NCBI GenBank assembly: GCA_041690255.1
Contig: JAWLHU010000020.1
Coordinates: forward strand, 26,641-90,640
From: JAWLHU01 sp041690255
Lineage (GTDB): Bacteria > Bacillota > Sulfobacillia > Symbiobacteriales > Symbiobacteriaceae
Direction of reading: 5' to 3'
Length of the DNA: 64,000 nucleotides
The notes under the pieces were generated by a model. It was given only the letters and a program-made list of their open reading frames with translations. It was not told the origin of the DNA and ran no database searches. The translations under genes were made by a program, and so were the position numbers. This document shows positions 53,262-62,010 of the stretch, piece by piece; the stretch's first letter is position 1, and each line of letters starts with the position of its first letter.

Positions 53262-53300
53262 AAGAGCTCCGGCCCTCCGCGATGGAGGCCGGAGCTCTTC
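53262..53300 (+). terminator. Terminator of liaFSR
   Basis: Long stem AAGAGCTCCGGC... with ...CCGGAGCTCTT and a one-base bulge. It forms the likely insertion target for the intron fragment that begins right behind it. Confidence 0.8.
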
Positions 53301-53301
53301 A

Positions 53302-53640
53302 GCGCGTCCAGCATGGGCGCTGACTTGTTGGTGAAAGTCCAATACGGGCGAGGTGGCATGAGTCCGTCAGCCAAAGGCAAGGGCTGCCCAGCAATGGGGG
53401 TCTGGAGGAAGCCGGGGGAAAACCCCCACGACCGGAGGCTGTCGGGACCATGCATATGACGAAGGGTTAGGAGCACGATCACTCGCCGAAATACTCTATA
53501 TTGACTCTAGTGTAAGTTGAGTGCATACTCATTTGTGGCGACTCCGAAAGCAGTCACGTCCTATGCGGTTGGTATAAGCCCGCTGCAATACCGATGGGGC
53601 CAACTGCCAGTCGGCCTACGCAAGTAAAAGTGGTTCAATC
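53302..53640 (+). mobile_element. Group IIC-like intron fragment (5' domain I), no reverse transcriptase
   Basis: From 53302 the sequence has landmarks of bacterial group II intron 5' ends in order: a CGCGTCCAGCATGGGCGC start, GTGAAAGTCC (53331-53340), TGAGTCCGTCAGCC with AAGGCAAGGGCTGCCC (around 53360-53385), and GGAGGAAGCCGGGGG. Group IIC introns insert just behind terminator stems, as here. No maturase/RT frame and no domain V hairpin are found before the next gene at 53711, so it is truncated. The right limit is approximate; 53640-53700 holds nothing recognisable. Confidence 0.6.
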
Positions 53641-53710
53641 GTAAGTGTCGCGATCACCCTGGCAGCTGGGAACCGCCGGGTGATTCTGGCGAACGAGGAG
53701 GGCAACTCAG

Positions 53711-54247
53711 GTGGAACAGGTATGGAACTCGGCCACAGTGCCCTTTCGGGTCGGAAGCGCCGAACGGTTGGCCATCATGGAAGCAATGGTAGTCCTTGGC
53801 TTGTTGCTGCTGATCGCTCTGGCGGGCTCTCTGTATGCGGTCGTCGTAGAGTTCCGCACGCACTCGAGACCCACAAGGCGGGACCTTCTGGTGACGGTGG
53901 TGGCGGTCGGCGTTGTGGCCTTTCTGTTTTTCTGGCCGCCGATGTTCTTTTTCGCCTTTCCGTTCGGAACTGTCGTCGCCCTCGCACCTGGGCTAGCCTC
54001 CTTCATGGCGGCAGACTACCCCGCCATGGCCGGTCTGGCGCCGGCGATATTGGCCAGCGTTCTGCCTCTTGGTCGCCTCGTCGGTTGGTGGGAGCAGTGC
54101 CACTGCCCACTAGCTTTCCTGGTCGGGGACCCTGGGGGCCTGGTGATTCTCTTTGTCGTGCCGATCTTGAGCATTGCCATGCTGAGCTATGCCATTGGTT
54201 TGGGAGCACGCTGGCTGTACTCTGGCCGAGGTGGCCACACCAAATAG
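53711..54247 (+). CDS. Multi-pass membrane protein, unknown
   Basis: 178 residues with helices near 25-45, 58-85, 95-120 and 140-165. GTG 53711 has GGAGGGCAACTCAG in ideal position. Slightly lower GC than neighbours. It follows the intron fragment and ends in a strong terminator. No family recognised. Confidence 0.65.
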   Translation: MEQVWNSATVPFRVGSAERLAIMEAMVVLGLLLLIALAGSLYAVVVEFRTHSRPTRRDLLVTVVAVGVVAFLFFWPPMFFFAFPFGTVVALAPGLASFMAADYPAMAGLAPAILASVLPLGRLVGWWEQCHCPLAFLVGDPGGLVILFVVPILSIAMLSYAIGLGARWLYSGRGGHTK

Positions 54248-54255
54248 CAGGCAGA

Positions 54256-54290
54256 AGAGCAGATCGCTTTCGCGATCTGCTCTTTCTTAT
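54256..54290. terminator. Bidirectional terminator
   Basis: 12-bp perfect stem AGAGCAGATCGC/GCGATCTGCTCT (54256-54267/54272-54283), TTTC loop, then TTCTTAT; lies between convergent genes. Confidence 0.85.
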
Positions 54291-54309
54291 GCGCCCGCCT
54301 AAGGCAGAC

Positions 54310-55548
54310 CTACGCATTCTCTCGCTTCACGATCCAGCCGTAGACCCCCAGGCCCGGGGCCAGGAAGGCCGAAGCCAGCGCCAGGGCGGCCCGGAGCGAG
54401 AAGCGGGTCCCGACCCAGCCGACGACCGGACCACCGCCCGACTGCCCGACCGCATCGGCCTGTCCCATGAAGGAGAGGACGGTGGCCCGGACCCGTGAGT
54501 CGATATGCTGGTTGAGCCACGTGTCGTGAACCGGCTCGTAGACGGCGTTTACCGCCTGGATCAGCAGAATGGCCACCACCGCCCAGAGGAGGGAGGGCGA
54601 GAGGGCGAAGCCCAGGAGCAGCCCCGTGCGGAGGCCTGCTGCGATCAGGAGGACCCGGCTGACCTGCCCGGGGCGCTCCAGGTCAAGCCGGCGCTCCGCC
54701 CAGTGGGCCGTGGCCATGCCAGCCAGCGAACCGCCCAGGCGGAAGAGGCCGAACCAGGCGGCGATTGGGAGAATCCCGATCGACTCCAGGGAGAGGGTGA
54801 GCAGCATGTGTGCCTCCCAGAGGCGATCAAGCCCCTCGGAGGCGGCCCCGCCGATCACGGCCAGGGCCAGCAGAGCGATCAGCACCGGCCGCCCCCGGAC
54901 CGAGGCCACCCCCTCCTGAAAGGTGTGGGCCATGCTCTGACAGGTGGAGCGATCCTCCCGCGGGGCGGGGGTGAAGTGGTTCTCGGGCATGACCAGCCAG
55001 AGGAAGAGGGCGAGCAGGGCGTGCAGGAGGCCGCCTGTGAGGAAGGGGAGGTTGAGGCTGATCGTGGCCAGGCCGACGCTCAGCCCAATGCCCACGATCT
55101 TCATGGCCCGGTCCAGCTTGCCGGCCCGCAGGAGGAGCGCACCCAGCCGCTCGGTGCCGATCTCGTCCGCAATCCAGGCCTCCCGGGCCCCGCTTATGAA
55201 CGTCCAGCCGATCCCCCGGATAATCTCCGCCAGAACGATACCTGCGAAGAAGGGGAGCAGGCCACCCAGCCAGGGGACCGCCCCCTGGAGGAGGTAGGCA
55301 CCGCCCAGCACGGCGGTGCCGATGATCACGGAGAGGCGGCGGCTGTAAGAGTCCGCCACCACACCGGTCGGGATCTCGAACAGGACCACGGTCGCCTCGA
55401 CGGCGGTCCCGACCAGGACCAGTTGGAGCGGGGTCAAACCAAGCGCCTGTACGTAGTACAGGGCATAGGTGGTGAACATGATCGCGTTGGCCAGCGTCAT
55501 GAGCGCACGCATGGCCAGGTAGACACTGGCGGCGTCGGGTCGCTTCAC
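54310..55548 (-). CDS. Major facilitator superfamily transporter
   Basis: 412 residues, 12 predicted helices, with an MFS motif A-like PTGVVADSYSRRLSVIIG loop between helices 2 and 3. Resembles drug/proton antiporters of the tetracycline or macrolide exporter groups, but the substrate is open. GTG start after GGCAGGA. Monocistronic. Confidence 0.85.
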   Translation of the reverse strand: MKRPDAASVYLAMRALMTLANAIMFTTYALYYVQALGLTPLQLVLVGTAVEATVVLFEIPTGVVADSYSRRLSVIIGTAVLGGAYLLQGAVPWLGGLLPFFAGIVLAEIIRGIGWTFISGAREAWIADEIGTERLGALLLRAGKLDRAMKIVGIGLSVGLATISLNLPFLTGGLLHALLALFLWLVMPENHFTPAPREDRSTCQSMAHTFQEGVASVRGRPVLIALLALAVIGGAASEGLDRLWEAHMLLTLSLESIGILPIAAWFGLFRLGGSLAGMATAHWAERRLDLERPGQVSRVLLIAAGLRTGLLLGFALSPSLLWAVVAILLIQAVNAVYEPVHDTWLNQHIDSRVRATVLSFMGQADAVGQSGGGPVVGWVGTRFSLRAALALASAFLAPGLGVYGWIVKRENA

Positions 55549-55756
55549 GTGGGTTCCTGCCTTTCATCCCCGAATGACTAGATCCTAAAGGCCACCAGTC
55601 AGGCGGTCCAGCCCCGGCAACGAGTCAAGTCATTCTTTCCGCCTGGCATACCAATCTGACAATGAGAATATCTGTAACTAGAAGGGTAATAGGAATAAGG
55701 AGCGAATTCAAAAATGGATTCGCACGATCCGATACTAGACAGAGGGGGACCCATTC

Positions 55757-56752
55757 ATGCGGAACTGGTTACGTACTCTCATTCCGACCCTGTTGATCAT
55801 GACCCTTCTGGCCGGTTGCAGTAGCTCCGGCACGGGGAGCAGCGCGGAGGAGAGGGCCTGGAAGTCAGGCGACAAGGTCGAGCTGATCATGGTCACCGGC
55901 GGTACCGGCGGCACCTACTACCCGCTGGGCGGGGGCATGGTCAAGCTCTGGGGCGACAATATCCCCGGTGTGAATGTGACGGTGCAGTCTACCGGCGCTT
56001 CGGTGGCCAACATCCGCCTGCTGGCCCAGAACAAAGCTGACCTGGCCCTGGTCCAGAACGACGCCGCCGACTACGGGCGGAACGCCCAGGAAGCCTTCGC
56101 GGAGAAGCAGGAGAAGTACACGGAGTATGCGGCCATCGGTGCTCTCTACCCCGAGGTTGTGCAGATCGTCGTCCGGGCGGACAGCAATATCCAGTCGATC
56201 ACCGATCTGAAGGGCAAGAAGGTGGTCGTCGGTGCGGCCGGCTCCGGCACAGAGATCGCCTCCCGCCAGATCCTGACCGCTTACGGCCTGGACTACGAGA
56301 AGGATATCACCAGGCTGCCGCTCTCCTTCGCGGAGGGTGCGACCCAGTTCAAGGATAAGCAGGCCGACGCCCTGGTCATGGTGACCGGTGTCCCCGCTGC
56401 CGCTCTGGCCGATGTCCAGACCGTGACCGACGTCCGGCTGGTCCCGATCGACCTGGCCAAGGTCTCCAAGAACTATAAGTTCTATGTGAAGCACACCGTG
56501 AAGGCCGGCACCTACAAGGGCGTCGACAAGGATACCGATGTGGTGGCCGTGCTGGCGATCCTGGTGACCCGGACCGACATGAACACCGACCTGGTCTACG
56601 AGATGACCAAGAACCTCTACGAGAAGGCCGGCGACATCGGCCACGCCAAGGCCAAGGAGTTCGACGTCACGAAGGCGGCGACCGGCATTACCATCCCGTT
56701 CCATCCCGGTGCTGCCAAGTACCTGAAGGAGAAGGGTGTCAACGTCAAGTAA
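55757..56752 (+). CDS. TAXI-family TRAP transporter solute receptor (lipoprotein)
   Basis: 331 residues, lipobox LAGC (Cys21). TAXI motif GGTGGTYYPLGGGM near the start and VSVQSTGASVANI-like VTVQSTGASVANIRLL. Binds a carboxylate or amino acid outside the cell for a sodium- or proton-driven TRAP system. First gene of a three-gene operon; its 3' end overlaps the DUF1850 gene. Confidence 0.92.
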   Translation: MRNWLRTLIPTLLIMTLLAGCSSSGTGSSAEERAWKSGDKVELIMVTGGTGGTYYPLGGGMVKLWGDNIPGVNVTVQSTGASVANIRLLAQNKADLALVQNDAADYGRNAQEAFAEKQEKYTEYAAIGALYPEVVQIVVRADSNIQSITDLKGKKVVVGAAGSGTEIASRQILTAYGLDYEKDITRLPLSFAEGATQFKDKQADALVMVTGVPAAALADVQTVTDVRLVPIDLAKVSKNYKFYVKHTVKAGTYKGVDKDTDVVAVLAILVTRTDMNTDLVYEMTKNLYEKAGDIGHAKAKEFDVTKAATGITIPFHPGAAKYLKEKGVNVK

Positions 56753-57266
56753 AGCCCGCAGGGCGATCGGGTGGGCGACGGTCCTCGCGGCCGTCGCTCT
56801 CCTTTTCACACCGGTGGAGGCGCTGACCGTGCGACCGGCCCGGGAATCCGGCCTGATCTGGGCCGTGCGGACCACCCCGGGCGCCCGGTTCACACTGCGC
56901 TGGACCCACACGGTCACCCTCCGCCCCGTTGAGGAGGAGTACGAGGTAGGGGTGGACCGACTGCTCCACCTCCGGCAGATGAGCTTCGACCAGTATGGCC
57001 CCAACCTTCCGGCCGGCCCCGAGGAGGGGACAGTCTGGCGGGTGGAGCCCGATCGCTGGGTAGTGACCGGGTACCAGATCCATCTCGAACGGCTTCATTT
57101 GGGCCTTTCCCACATTGACCACCGGCTCCTGATCGGTGGCAGGGAACTCGATCTGATTCGGGCAGATCAGCCCAACGGATCGGTAAGGATTCAGATGGAG
57201 CGCGTGCCGTTCATCTTGATCATTGCAATGGAGGAGTGGCCATGGCAGACCAGCAGACAACGCTGA
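56736..57266 (+). CDS. DUF1850 membrane-associated protein
   Basis: 176 residues, N-terminal hydrophobic helix (about 8-27) and the DUF1850 pattern FTLRWTHTVTLRPVEEEYEV followed by two short beta blocks. DUF1850 genes commonly sit between TAXI receptor and fused permease genes, as here, so it is an accessory subunit by context. GTG start inside the receptor gene (17-nt overlap); overlaps the permease gene by about 25 nt. Confidence 0.82.
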   Translation: MSTSSKARRAIGWATVLAAVALLFTPVEALTVRPARESGLIWAVRTTPGARFTLRWTHTVTLRPVEEEYEVGVDRLLHLRQMSFDQYGPNLPAGPEEGTVWRVEPDRWVVTGYQIHLERLHLGLSHIDHRLLIGGRELDLIRADQPNGSVRIQMERVPFILIIAMEEWPWQTSRQR

Positions 57267-59182
57267 GCGCCGAGGAGCAGGTACTCCTGCAGATCGACCG
57301 GGAGTCGGGCTACCGCCGTCTGGTGGGACCCTGGGCCTGGGCGATCACCTTCCTCGGTGTGGGACTCGCACTATTTCACCTGTACACCGCCGCGATCTCC
57401 CCGCTGCCGCCTCAGTTGCAGCGGGCGCCGCACCTGGCCGTGGCCCTGGGCATGATCTTCATTCTTTACCCGGCCAAGCGGGGGGATATCAAGCCGAAGG
57501 TCCCCTGGTATGACCTGCTGCTGGCTCTGGCAGGCCTGGGAACCGGCCTCTACCACATCGTCTTCTATGAGGACCTGATCAACCGGGCCGGACTGCCGGA
57601 GGTGCAGGACCTGCTGTTGGCAGCGGTGGGCACCCTGCTTGTCCTCGAGGCGACACGGCGCGTGGCCGGCTGGGCGATGGTCGTCGTAGCGGGCGGCTTC
57701 CTGGCCTACTCCCTCTGGGGCGGATTCCTGCCGGGGATCTTCTCCCACCGGGGCTACTCGATTGAGACGGTGCTGGAGCATACCTTCCTCGGGCTGGAGG
57801 GCGTCTTCTCCACCCCGATCGGCGTCTCGGCGACCGTGATCTTCGTCTACCTGATCTTCGCCCAGTTCCTCGGCAAGACGGGCATTCGGCAGCTCTTTAT
57901 CGATGTCTCCATGGCGCTGACCGGCCACAGCCCGGGCGGGCCGGCCAAGGTGGCGGTGGTCTCATCCGCCTTCGAGGGGACGATCTCCGGCTCATCCATC
58001 GCCAACGTGGCAGGGGCCGGCTCGTTCACCATCCCCATGATGAAGGGCTTGGGGTACCGGCCCGAGTTTGCCGCAGCGGTGGAGGCATCTGCATCGACCG
58101 GCGGGCAGATCATGCCCCCGATCATGGGAGCGGCGGCCTTTGTCATGGTCGAGTTCCTGAACATCCCCTATATCGAAATCGCCAAGGCGGCGGCCATTCC
58201 CGCCCTGCTCTACTTCACGGCGGTCTTTATCATGGTCCACTTCGAGGCGAAGCGGACCGGCCTGATGGGCCTGCCGAGGACGGAGCTTCCCCGCTTTGGG
58301 CAGGTGCTGCTGAAGCAGGGCTACCTGGCGGTCCCGCTGGTCGCCATCTTCTGGATGATGGATGCGGGGTACAGCCCGGCCCGTGCCGCCGTCTACGGGA
58401 TCGGCCTGGCCTGGCTCTTCGGCCTGGTCCGCAAGGAGACCCGCCTGGGGCTGCGGGAGATCTTCAGGACCCTGGAGGAGTCGGCCCGGGCGGCGCTCGC
58501 GGTGATCGCCGCCTGCGCGACGGCGGGCATTGTGGTGGGCGTGGTCACCCTTACCGGCCTCGGGCTGAAGCTCTCGTCCAACATGGTCGACCTGGCGGGC
58601 AACAGCCTCTGGATCGCCCTCCTCCTGACGATGCTGGCCTCCCTCGTCCTGGGGATGGGGCTGCCCACGACCGCGACCTATATCGTCCTGGCGACCATGG
58701 CGGCGCCGGCCCTGACCAAGATGGGGGTCGCCCCGCTGGCGGCGCATCTCTTCGTCTTCTACTTCGGCATCCTGGCCGATATCACGCCGCCGGTCGCCCT
58801 GGCGGTCTACGCGGGGGCGGCGATAGCCGGCTCAAACCCATGGAAAACGGGCATCGAGGCGGTGAAGATGGCCCTGGGCGCCTTCCTGGTCCCCTTCATC
58901 TTTGCCGTATCCCCCGTCCTCGTCCTGGTGGATGCGACCCCCGGGAAGGTCGTGGCCATGCTGGTCACATCGATCCTTGGAATGGTCGCGTTGGGAACCG
59001 GGGTGACTGGCTTCTGGACCACCCATCTGAAGCCATGGGAGCGGCTGATGCTCGTCGCCGGTGGGGTGATGCTGGTCGACCCGAACCTGACCACCGATGT
59101 CATTGGTACGGCGCTGGTGGCAGGGGGGTTCGTGTTGCAGTTCCTGCGGGCGCGCCAGGTCTCGACAGGCGTGGCGGGGTAG
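57242..59182 (+). CDS. TRAP transporter fused permease (4TM/12TM, TAXI type)
   Basis: 646 residues with about 16 helices: DctQ-like small domain (about 30-130) fused to a DctM-like domain with GTISGSSIANVAGAGSFTIPMM, EASASTGGQIMPPIMGAAAFVM and GMGLPTTATYIVLA. Completes the transporter with the 55757 receptor. ATG 57242 follows GGAGGAG; GTG 57236 is an alternative. Confidence 0.92.
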   Translation: MADQQTTLSAEEQVLLQIDRESGYRRLVGPWAWAITFLGVGLALFHLYTAAISPLPPQLQRAPHLAVALGMIFILYPAKRGDIKPKVPWYDLLLALAGLGTGLYHIVFYEDLINRAGLPEVQDLLLAAVGTLLVLEATRRVAGWAMVVVAGGFLAYSLWGGFLPGIFSHRGYSIETVLEHTFLGLEGVFSTPIGVSATVIFVYLIFAQFLGKTGIRQLFIDVSMALTGHSPGGPAKVAVVSSAFEGTISGSSIANVAGAGSFTIPMMKGLGYRPEFAAAVEASASTGGQIMPPIMGAAAFVMVEFLNIPYIEIAKAAAIPALLYFTAVFIMVHFEAKRTGLMGLPRTELPRFGQVLLKQGYLAVPLVAIFWMMDAGYSPARAAVYGIGLAWLFGLVRKETRLGLREIFRTLEESARAALAVIAACATAGIVVGVVTLTGLGLKLSSNMVDLAGNSLWIALLLTMLASLVLGMGLPTTATYIVLATMAAPALTKMGVAPLAAHLFVFYFGILADITPPVALAVYAGAAIAGSNPWKTGIEAVKMALGAFLVPFIFAVSPVLVLVDATPGKVVAMLVTSILGMVALGTGVTGFWTTHLKPWERLMLVAGGVMLVDPNLTTDVIGTALVAGGFVLQFLRARQVSTGVAG

Positions 59183-59240
59183 GCCATCGCTCCCGGGAGG
59201 TCACAGGAGCCCACAGGAAGACTCCTGGCGTCCATACCCG

Positions 59241-59561
59241 TACGGGTGGCGAATGAAGGTTGTGCGGGGGGTCTGTGCAGGCCTTGTGGGAGTGGGGTTC
59301 TACACAGCCCTGCCAAGACGGGGCAGATCGCCATGGACGCCCGCCCGACACCCGGCAAGGAGGGAGGGGGCCCACCCGCTGGTCACAGCCGGTCCGGGTG
59401 CGGCTGTCACCCCTGCCCTGATCCTGCAAGTGCCTGTGGCAGTTGGTCTTCAGGGTTTGAGGCGCCGGGACAGACTGATACGGGTGGCGAATGGGTGCCG
59501 CCTTCCCGGCATCCACAGCCTTACGGGTGGCGAACGATGCCGCCTTCCCGGCGTCCACAGG
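59241..59561 (+). repeat. Direct repeats in a non-coding stretch
   Basis: TACGGGTGGCGAA occurs at 59241, 59479 and 59522; the last two head near-identical 43-bp units containing TGCCGCCTTCCCGGC and TCCACAG. No credible gene lies in 59183-59760. Confidence 0.6.
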
Positions 59562-59761
59562 TGAATGGGGGGTTCCTTCCAGGGAGATGGGGAGCCCCAG
59601 CCAGGTGATGTTGTGTGGCGGGCCCTGGGAGTATGTGGTAGTGCGGTTTGGTGGACCATACCGCCAGCGGGTATCTGGCCCTAGCACTCCACGACGGTGC
59701 CGAGTAACGCATAAACATACACGCCGAGGACGTACGCCCTCGGCGCCATCGCGCTCGACTT

Positions 59762-59884
59762 CGGCCCGATGTTGCCGACTCCGGGCTTGGATCAGCAGAT
59801 TCCGGTAAAGTCGAATCGTGGCGAACGAAAGTTCGGGGAACATGACCGACCGGACCCCAATACGAGGTCCGGTTGGTGTATAAT
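59762..59884 (+). promoter_or_regulatory. Leader/promoter of peptide cassette 1
   Basis: Starts with the shared CGGCCCGAT (59762) and TTCCGGTAAA (59801). Then come CGAAC-GAAA-GTTCG, an 8-bp inverted repeat ACCGGACC/GGTCCGGT (59849-59856/59866-59873) and a perfect -10 TATAAT (59879-59884). The inverted repeat sits where a -35 and operator would be. Confidence 0.6.
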
Positions 59885-59988
59885 GGAAACGGAGCCTAAC
59901 GGCCAGTGTCCCCGAAAAGGGGGCAAGGAGCATTCTCCGAGCGTTGCGGGTTTGGCAGCGAGGAGAATGCTCCGCAGGAGGCTCGTCG

Positions 59989-60078
59989 GTGAAGATCACG
60001 ATCGAACTAGATACCGCTTTGTTCATCTGGGTCGTCCTGATCATCTTCCGAATCGCACTCGCTGCTACTAAGAAGTAG
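59989..60078 (+). CDS. 29-residue hydrophobic membrane peptide, cassette 1
   Basis: GTG start, GGAGG 8 nt upstream. Product: MKITIELD head, a single hydrophobic helix (residues 9-26, FIWVVLIIFRIALAA) and a KK tail. The protein is nearly identical in plan to the one at 63492 and related to that at 60784, while flanking leader and 3' stem-loops are conserved, which argues for a real gene. Peptides of this size and charge pattern resemble type I toxins or small membrane regulators; function is inferred only by form. A 12-bp inverted repeat (59927-59938/59962-59973) is inserted in its leader. Confidence 0.65.
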   Translation: MKITIELDTALFIWVVLIIFRIALAATKK

Positions 60079-60178
60079 CGGCTGCTGAACCCAGTTACAT
60101 CTCGGCAGCCGTCGTTCTTATCATGGGACGGCGACTGTAGGCTCCCGAGCGCCCGTGTAAGCGGGCGCTCGTTCTCAT
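60079..60178 (+). terminator. 3' stem-loops and terminator of cassette 1
   Basis: CGGCTGC/GCAGCCG (60079-60085/60105-60111) begins immediately after the stop codon. A competing CCGTC/GACGG stem follows, then a 9-bp terminator stem GAGCGCCCG/CGGGCGCTC (60147-60155/60162-60170) and GTTCTCATT. Confidence 0.7.
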
Positions 60179-60219
60179 TGTTGACCATTAAGTCGGCGGT
60201 TAACCCACGAGCTAGACTT

Positions 60220-60617
60220 CGGCCCGATGATGGCGAGACAGGCGAGGAGGGGCGGGATTTCGGTCAACGTCCGGCGACTAGCGTCCGTTTTTGCATGGGA
60301 AGGAGCTTCGTCGCTCGTCAAATCTGGACGGAGGCAGAGATTCTCCCCCATCGGAAAGGGGGCGGGCCGGGGTCCGGCGGAGATGCAAAGCCCCAAACCC
60401 TTGCTGGCCAGGGGCCATGGACTCTGCACCCGAAGAAGACATGGATGACCGAGGCGCGCCCGGCCAGTTCCGCCCAAAATTGCACACCCAATTGGGGAGC
60501 CACCGTGCAAAATTGGACGGAGCGCCTGGTGGCGGCCGAACGTCGGCGAGTCGTGAGTGGGACGGATAGGGCCAGCATCCCCCGTGCAGCTAAGGATGCA
60601 GGCCCTTTGCCTCGAAA
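60220..60617 (+). repeat. Degenerate cassette unit without a recognisable peptide
   Basis: Opens with the shared CGGCCCGAT (60220) and a CGGTCAA block at 60261, and keeps a CCCCC...GGGGG hairpin at about 60344-60362, but no hydrophobic peptide follows. The long frames over it on both strands have no ribosome site or family resemblance. Confidence 0.4.
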
Positions 60618-60738
60618 CGGCCCGATATTGCTGCGCGAACGTCCACGGCAAGCGGGTTATGTCGAGAATTGGCGAACGAAAAACGGAACGCACCTCCAGC
60701 CTTCGACAGACCGAAAGTGCGTTCTGTGGTACCCTGGA
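60618..60738 (+). promoter_or_regulatory. Leader/promoter of peptide cassette 2
   Basis: CGGCCCGAT (60618), GGCGAACGAAA (60671), then an inverted repeat GAACGCAC/GTGCGTTC (60686-60693/60717-60724) at the place where cassettes 1 and 3 have ACCGGACC/GGTCCGGT. The -10 position reads TACCCT. Confidence 0.5.
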
Positions 60739-60783
60739 TTTGGGAGTACATGCAGGCCTGCCTCCGAAAGGGGGATGCCATCG

Positions 60784-60882
60784 GTGAAGATCAGAGTCCG
60801 CATCACCATTGAGTTGAGTGCACAATCACTCTTCTCAGCGATCCTGATCGTTGCCAAGGCCATTCTTTCCGCTATGAAGTAG
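60784..60882 (+). CDS. 32-residue hydrophobic membrane peptide, cassette 2
   Basis: GTG 60784 (or an in-frame ATG 9 nt earlier) after AAAGGGGG, which pairs with CCTCC just upstream. Product: basic head KIRVRITIEL, hydrophobic helix (about 14-29, LFSAILIVAKAILSA) and MK end. Diverged from cassettes 1 and 3 in sequence but the same in layout and flanked by equivalent stem-loops. Confidence 0.55.
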   Translation: MKIRVRITIELSAQSLFSAILIVAKAILSAMK

Positions 60883-60980
60883 CGGTCGATCCACTTTAGC
60901 ACCACCTGACCGACCGCCGTCTCATCAGTTGAGGCGGCAACATGCGGGCTCCCAGGCATTCGGGTGCCTTATTTCATTGT
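60883..60980 (+). terminator. 3' stem-loops and terminator of cassette 2
   Basis: GCGGTC pairs with GACCG(a)C further on, CCGCC with GGCGG, and AGGCA/TGCCT (60954-60969) precedes TTATTTCATTG. Pairing mirrors cassette 1 with different bases. Confidence 0.55.
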
Positions 60981-61028
60981 AGCCCAAAGGGGTGATGGTA
61001 TACCGGTCACACAGAGAGGCGGAAAAGC

Positions 61029-61865
61029 TTATTGGGGAAACCACCGATTGTACTCCTCTTGTCGCCGCGCTCCGCTCAGGTGTGCGTGCCGCTGCGTCGT
61101 TTCCGGCTTATCATGACCAAGGATCGATTGGACGGCGACCAAGTCAGCCCCTTGGTTCAACAAGGTAGTCGCCAAGGTGTGGCGCATGATGTGGGGGGAG
61201 ACCTTCTTGGCCAGCCCACACCGACCAGCCACAGCCTTTGATGATACTCCGCATGTGCCAGGTTGACATTCGGTGAGCACGCCGCGTAGTGGCAAAGAGG
61301 GCCTGATTACAGTCGTTTCGGGTATTCAAGTAACGGCGCAGCCACAGGGCACATCTGGCGCCAAAGTATACCTCCCGCTCCTTCTGACCCTTGCCACAGA
61401 CTAGCACGCACTTCCGGTCCCACTCGATCTGTGCCGATCCACTCCCTGGGCCTCGCTGATGCGGCAACCAGTGGCGAACAGGAAATCGAGAAGGGCATGC
61501 TCAACTGGGCTGTGGCATGCATCTCTCAACAGTTCTAGCTCCTCGAAGTTGAGTGCCTTCGGGGCTGACTTAGGCGCCTTAGGCTCTTTCAGTTTCAATG
61601 CAGGGTTCCTCGGAATGAACTCCTCCTCAAAGAGCCACCGAAAGAACCCACGAAGGATCCGAACCACATGTCCAAGCGACTGCGCCTTTAGTCTGTCGAA
61701 GGCTGCAGCAAAATCTCGGAGGTCGTGCAGGTTGACCTCCGCCACGGAGCGAGGCCCGAACCACGTGCCAAAACGGTTCAATTGATAGGAGAACTGCCGG
61801 AGAGTAGCCGGACTGTACCCCTCCGACCGTCTCGTCCTCACATACAACGAGATTGCTTCCATCAC
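61029..61865 (-). pseudogene. Tyrosine recombinase (XerC/D-like integrase), frameshifted
   Basis: Three successive minus-strand frames make one integrase. N-terminal core-binding domain runs 61865 to about 61450 (SEGYSPATLRQFSYQLNRFG; LLDFLFATGCRISEA). The middle part is at about 61440-61250 in a second frame (GKGQKEREVYF; ALFATTRR). The C-terminal catalytic part is at about 61230-61029 in a third (SPHIMRHTLATTLL; ILGHDKPETTQRHAHLS). At least two frameshifts are needed. The catalytic Tyr position (TTQRYAH in relatives) reads His, a TAC to CAC change. The gene is dead. Confidence 0.85.
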
Positions 61866-61870
61866 TAGTA

Positions 61871-61914
61871 AAAGGCAGAATCCCTCCTACACCATTTAGG
61901 AGGAATTCTGCCTC
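61871..61914 (-). terminator. Inverted repeat/terminator upstream of the integrase remnant
   Basis: 16-bp arms with one mismatch (61874-61889/61899-61914 approximately), followed on the minus strand by CTTTTACTAG. It would stop minus-strand transcripts coming from the right before the integrase frame. Confidence 0.5.
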
Positions 61915-62010
61915 AGTTGGGTCAGCACGAAACGTGAGTCCACCGACGTTCACGGAAACGGCCCGATGTTTCCTTCTCTGGATCTGTCGGGCGGGATTCT
62001 GGTAAACAGC

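Noticed and set aside
60175..60825. 216-codon minus-strand frame and overlapping plus-strand frame
   Set aside because: Both cross repeated leader and stem-loop sequences, lack ribosome sites and show no domain; only the last 32 codons of the plus frame resemble the cassette peptides.
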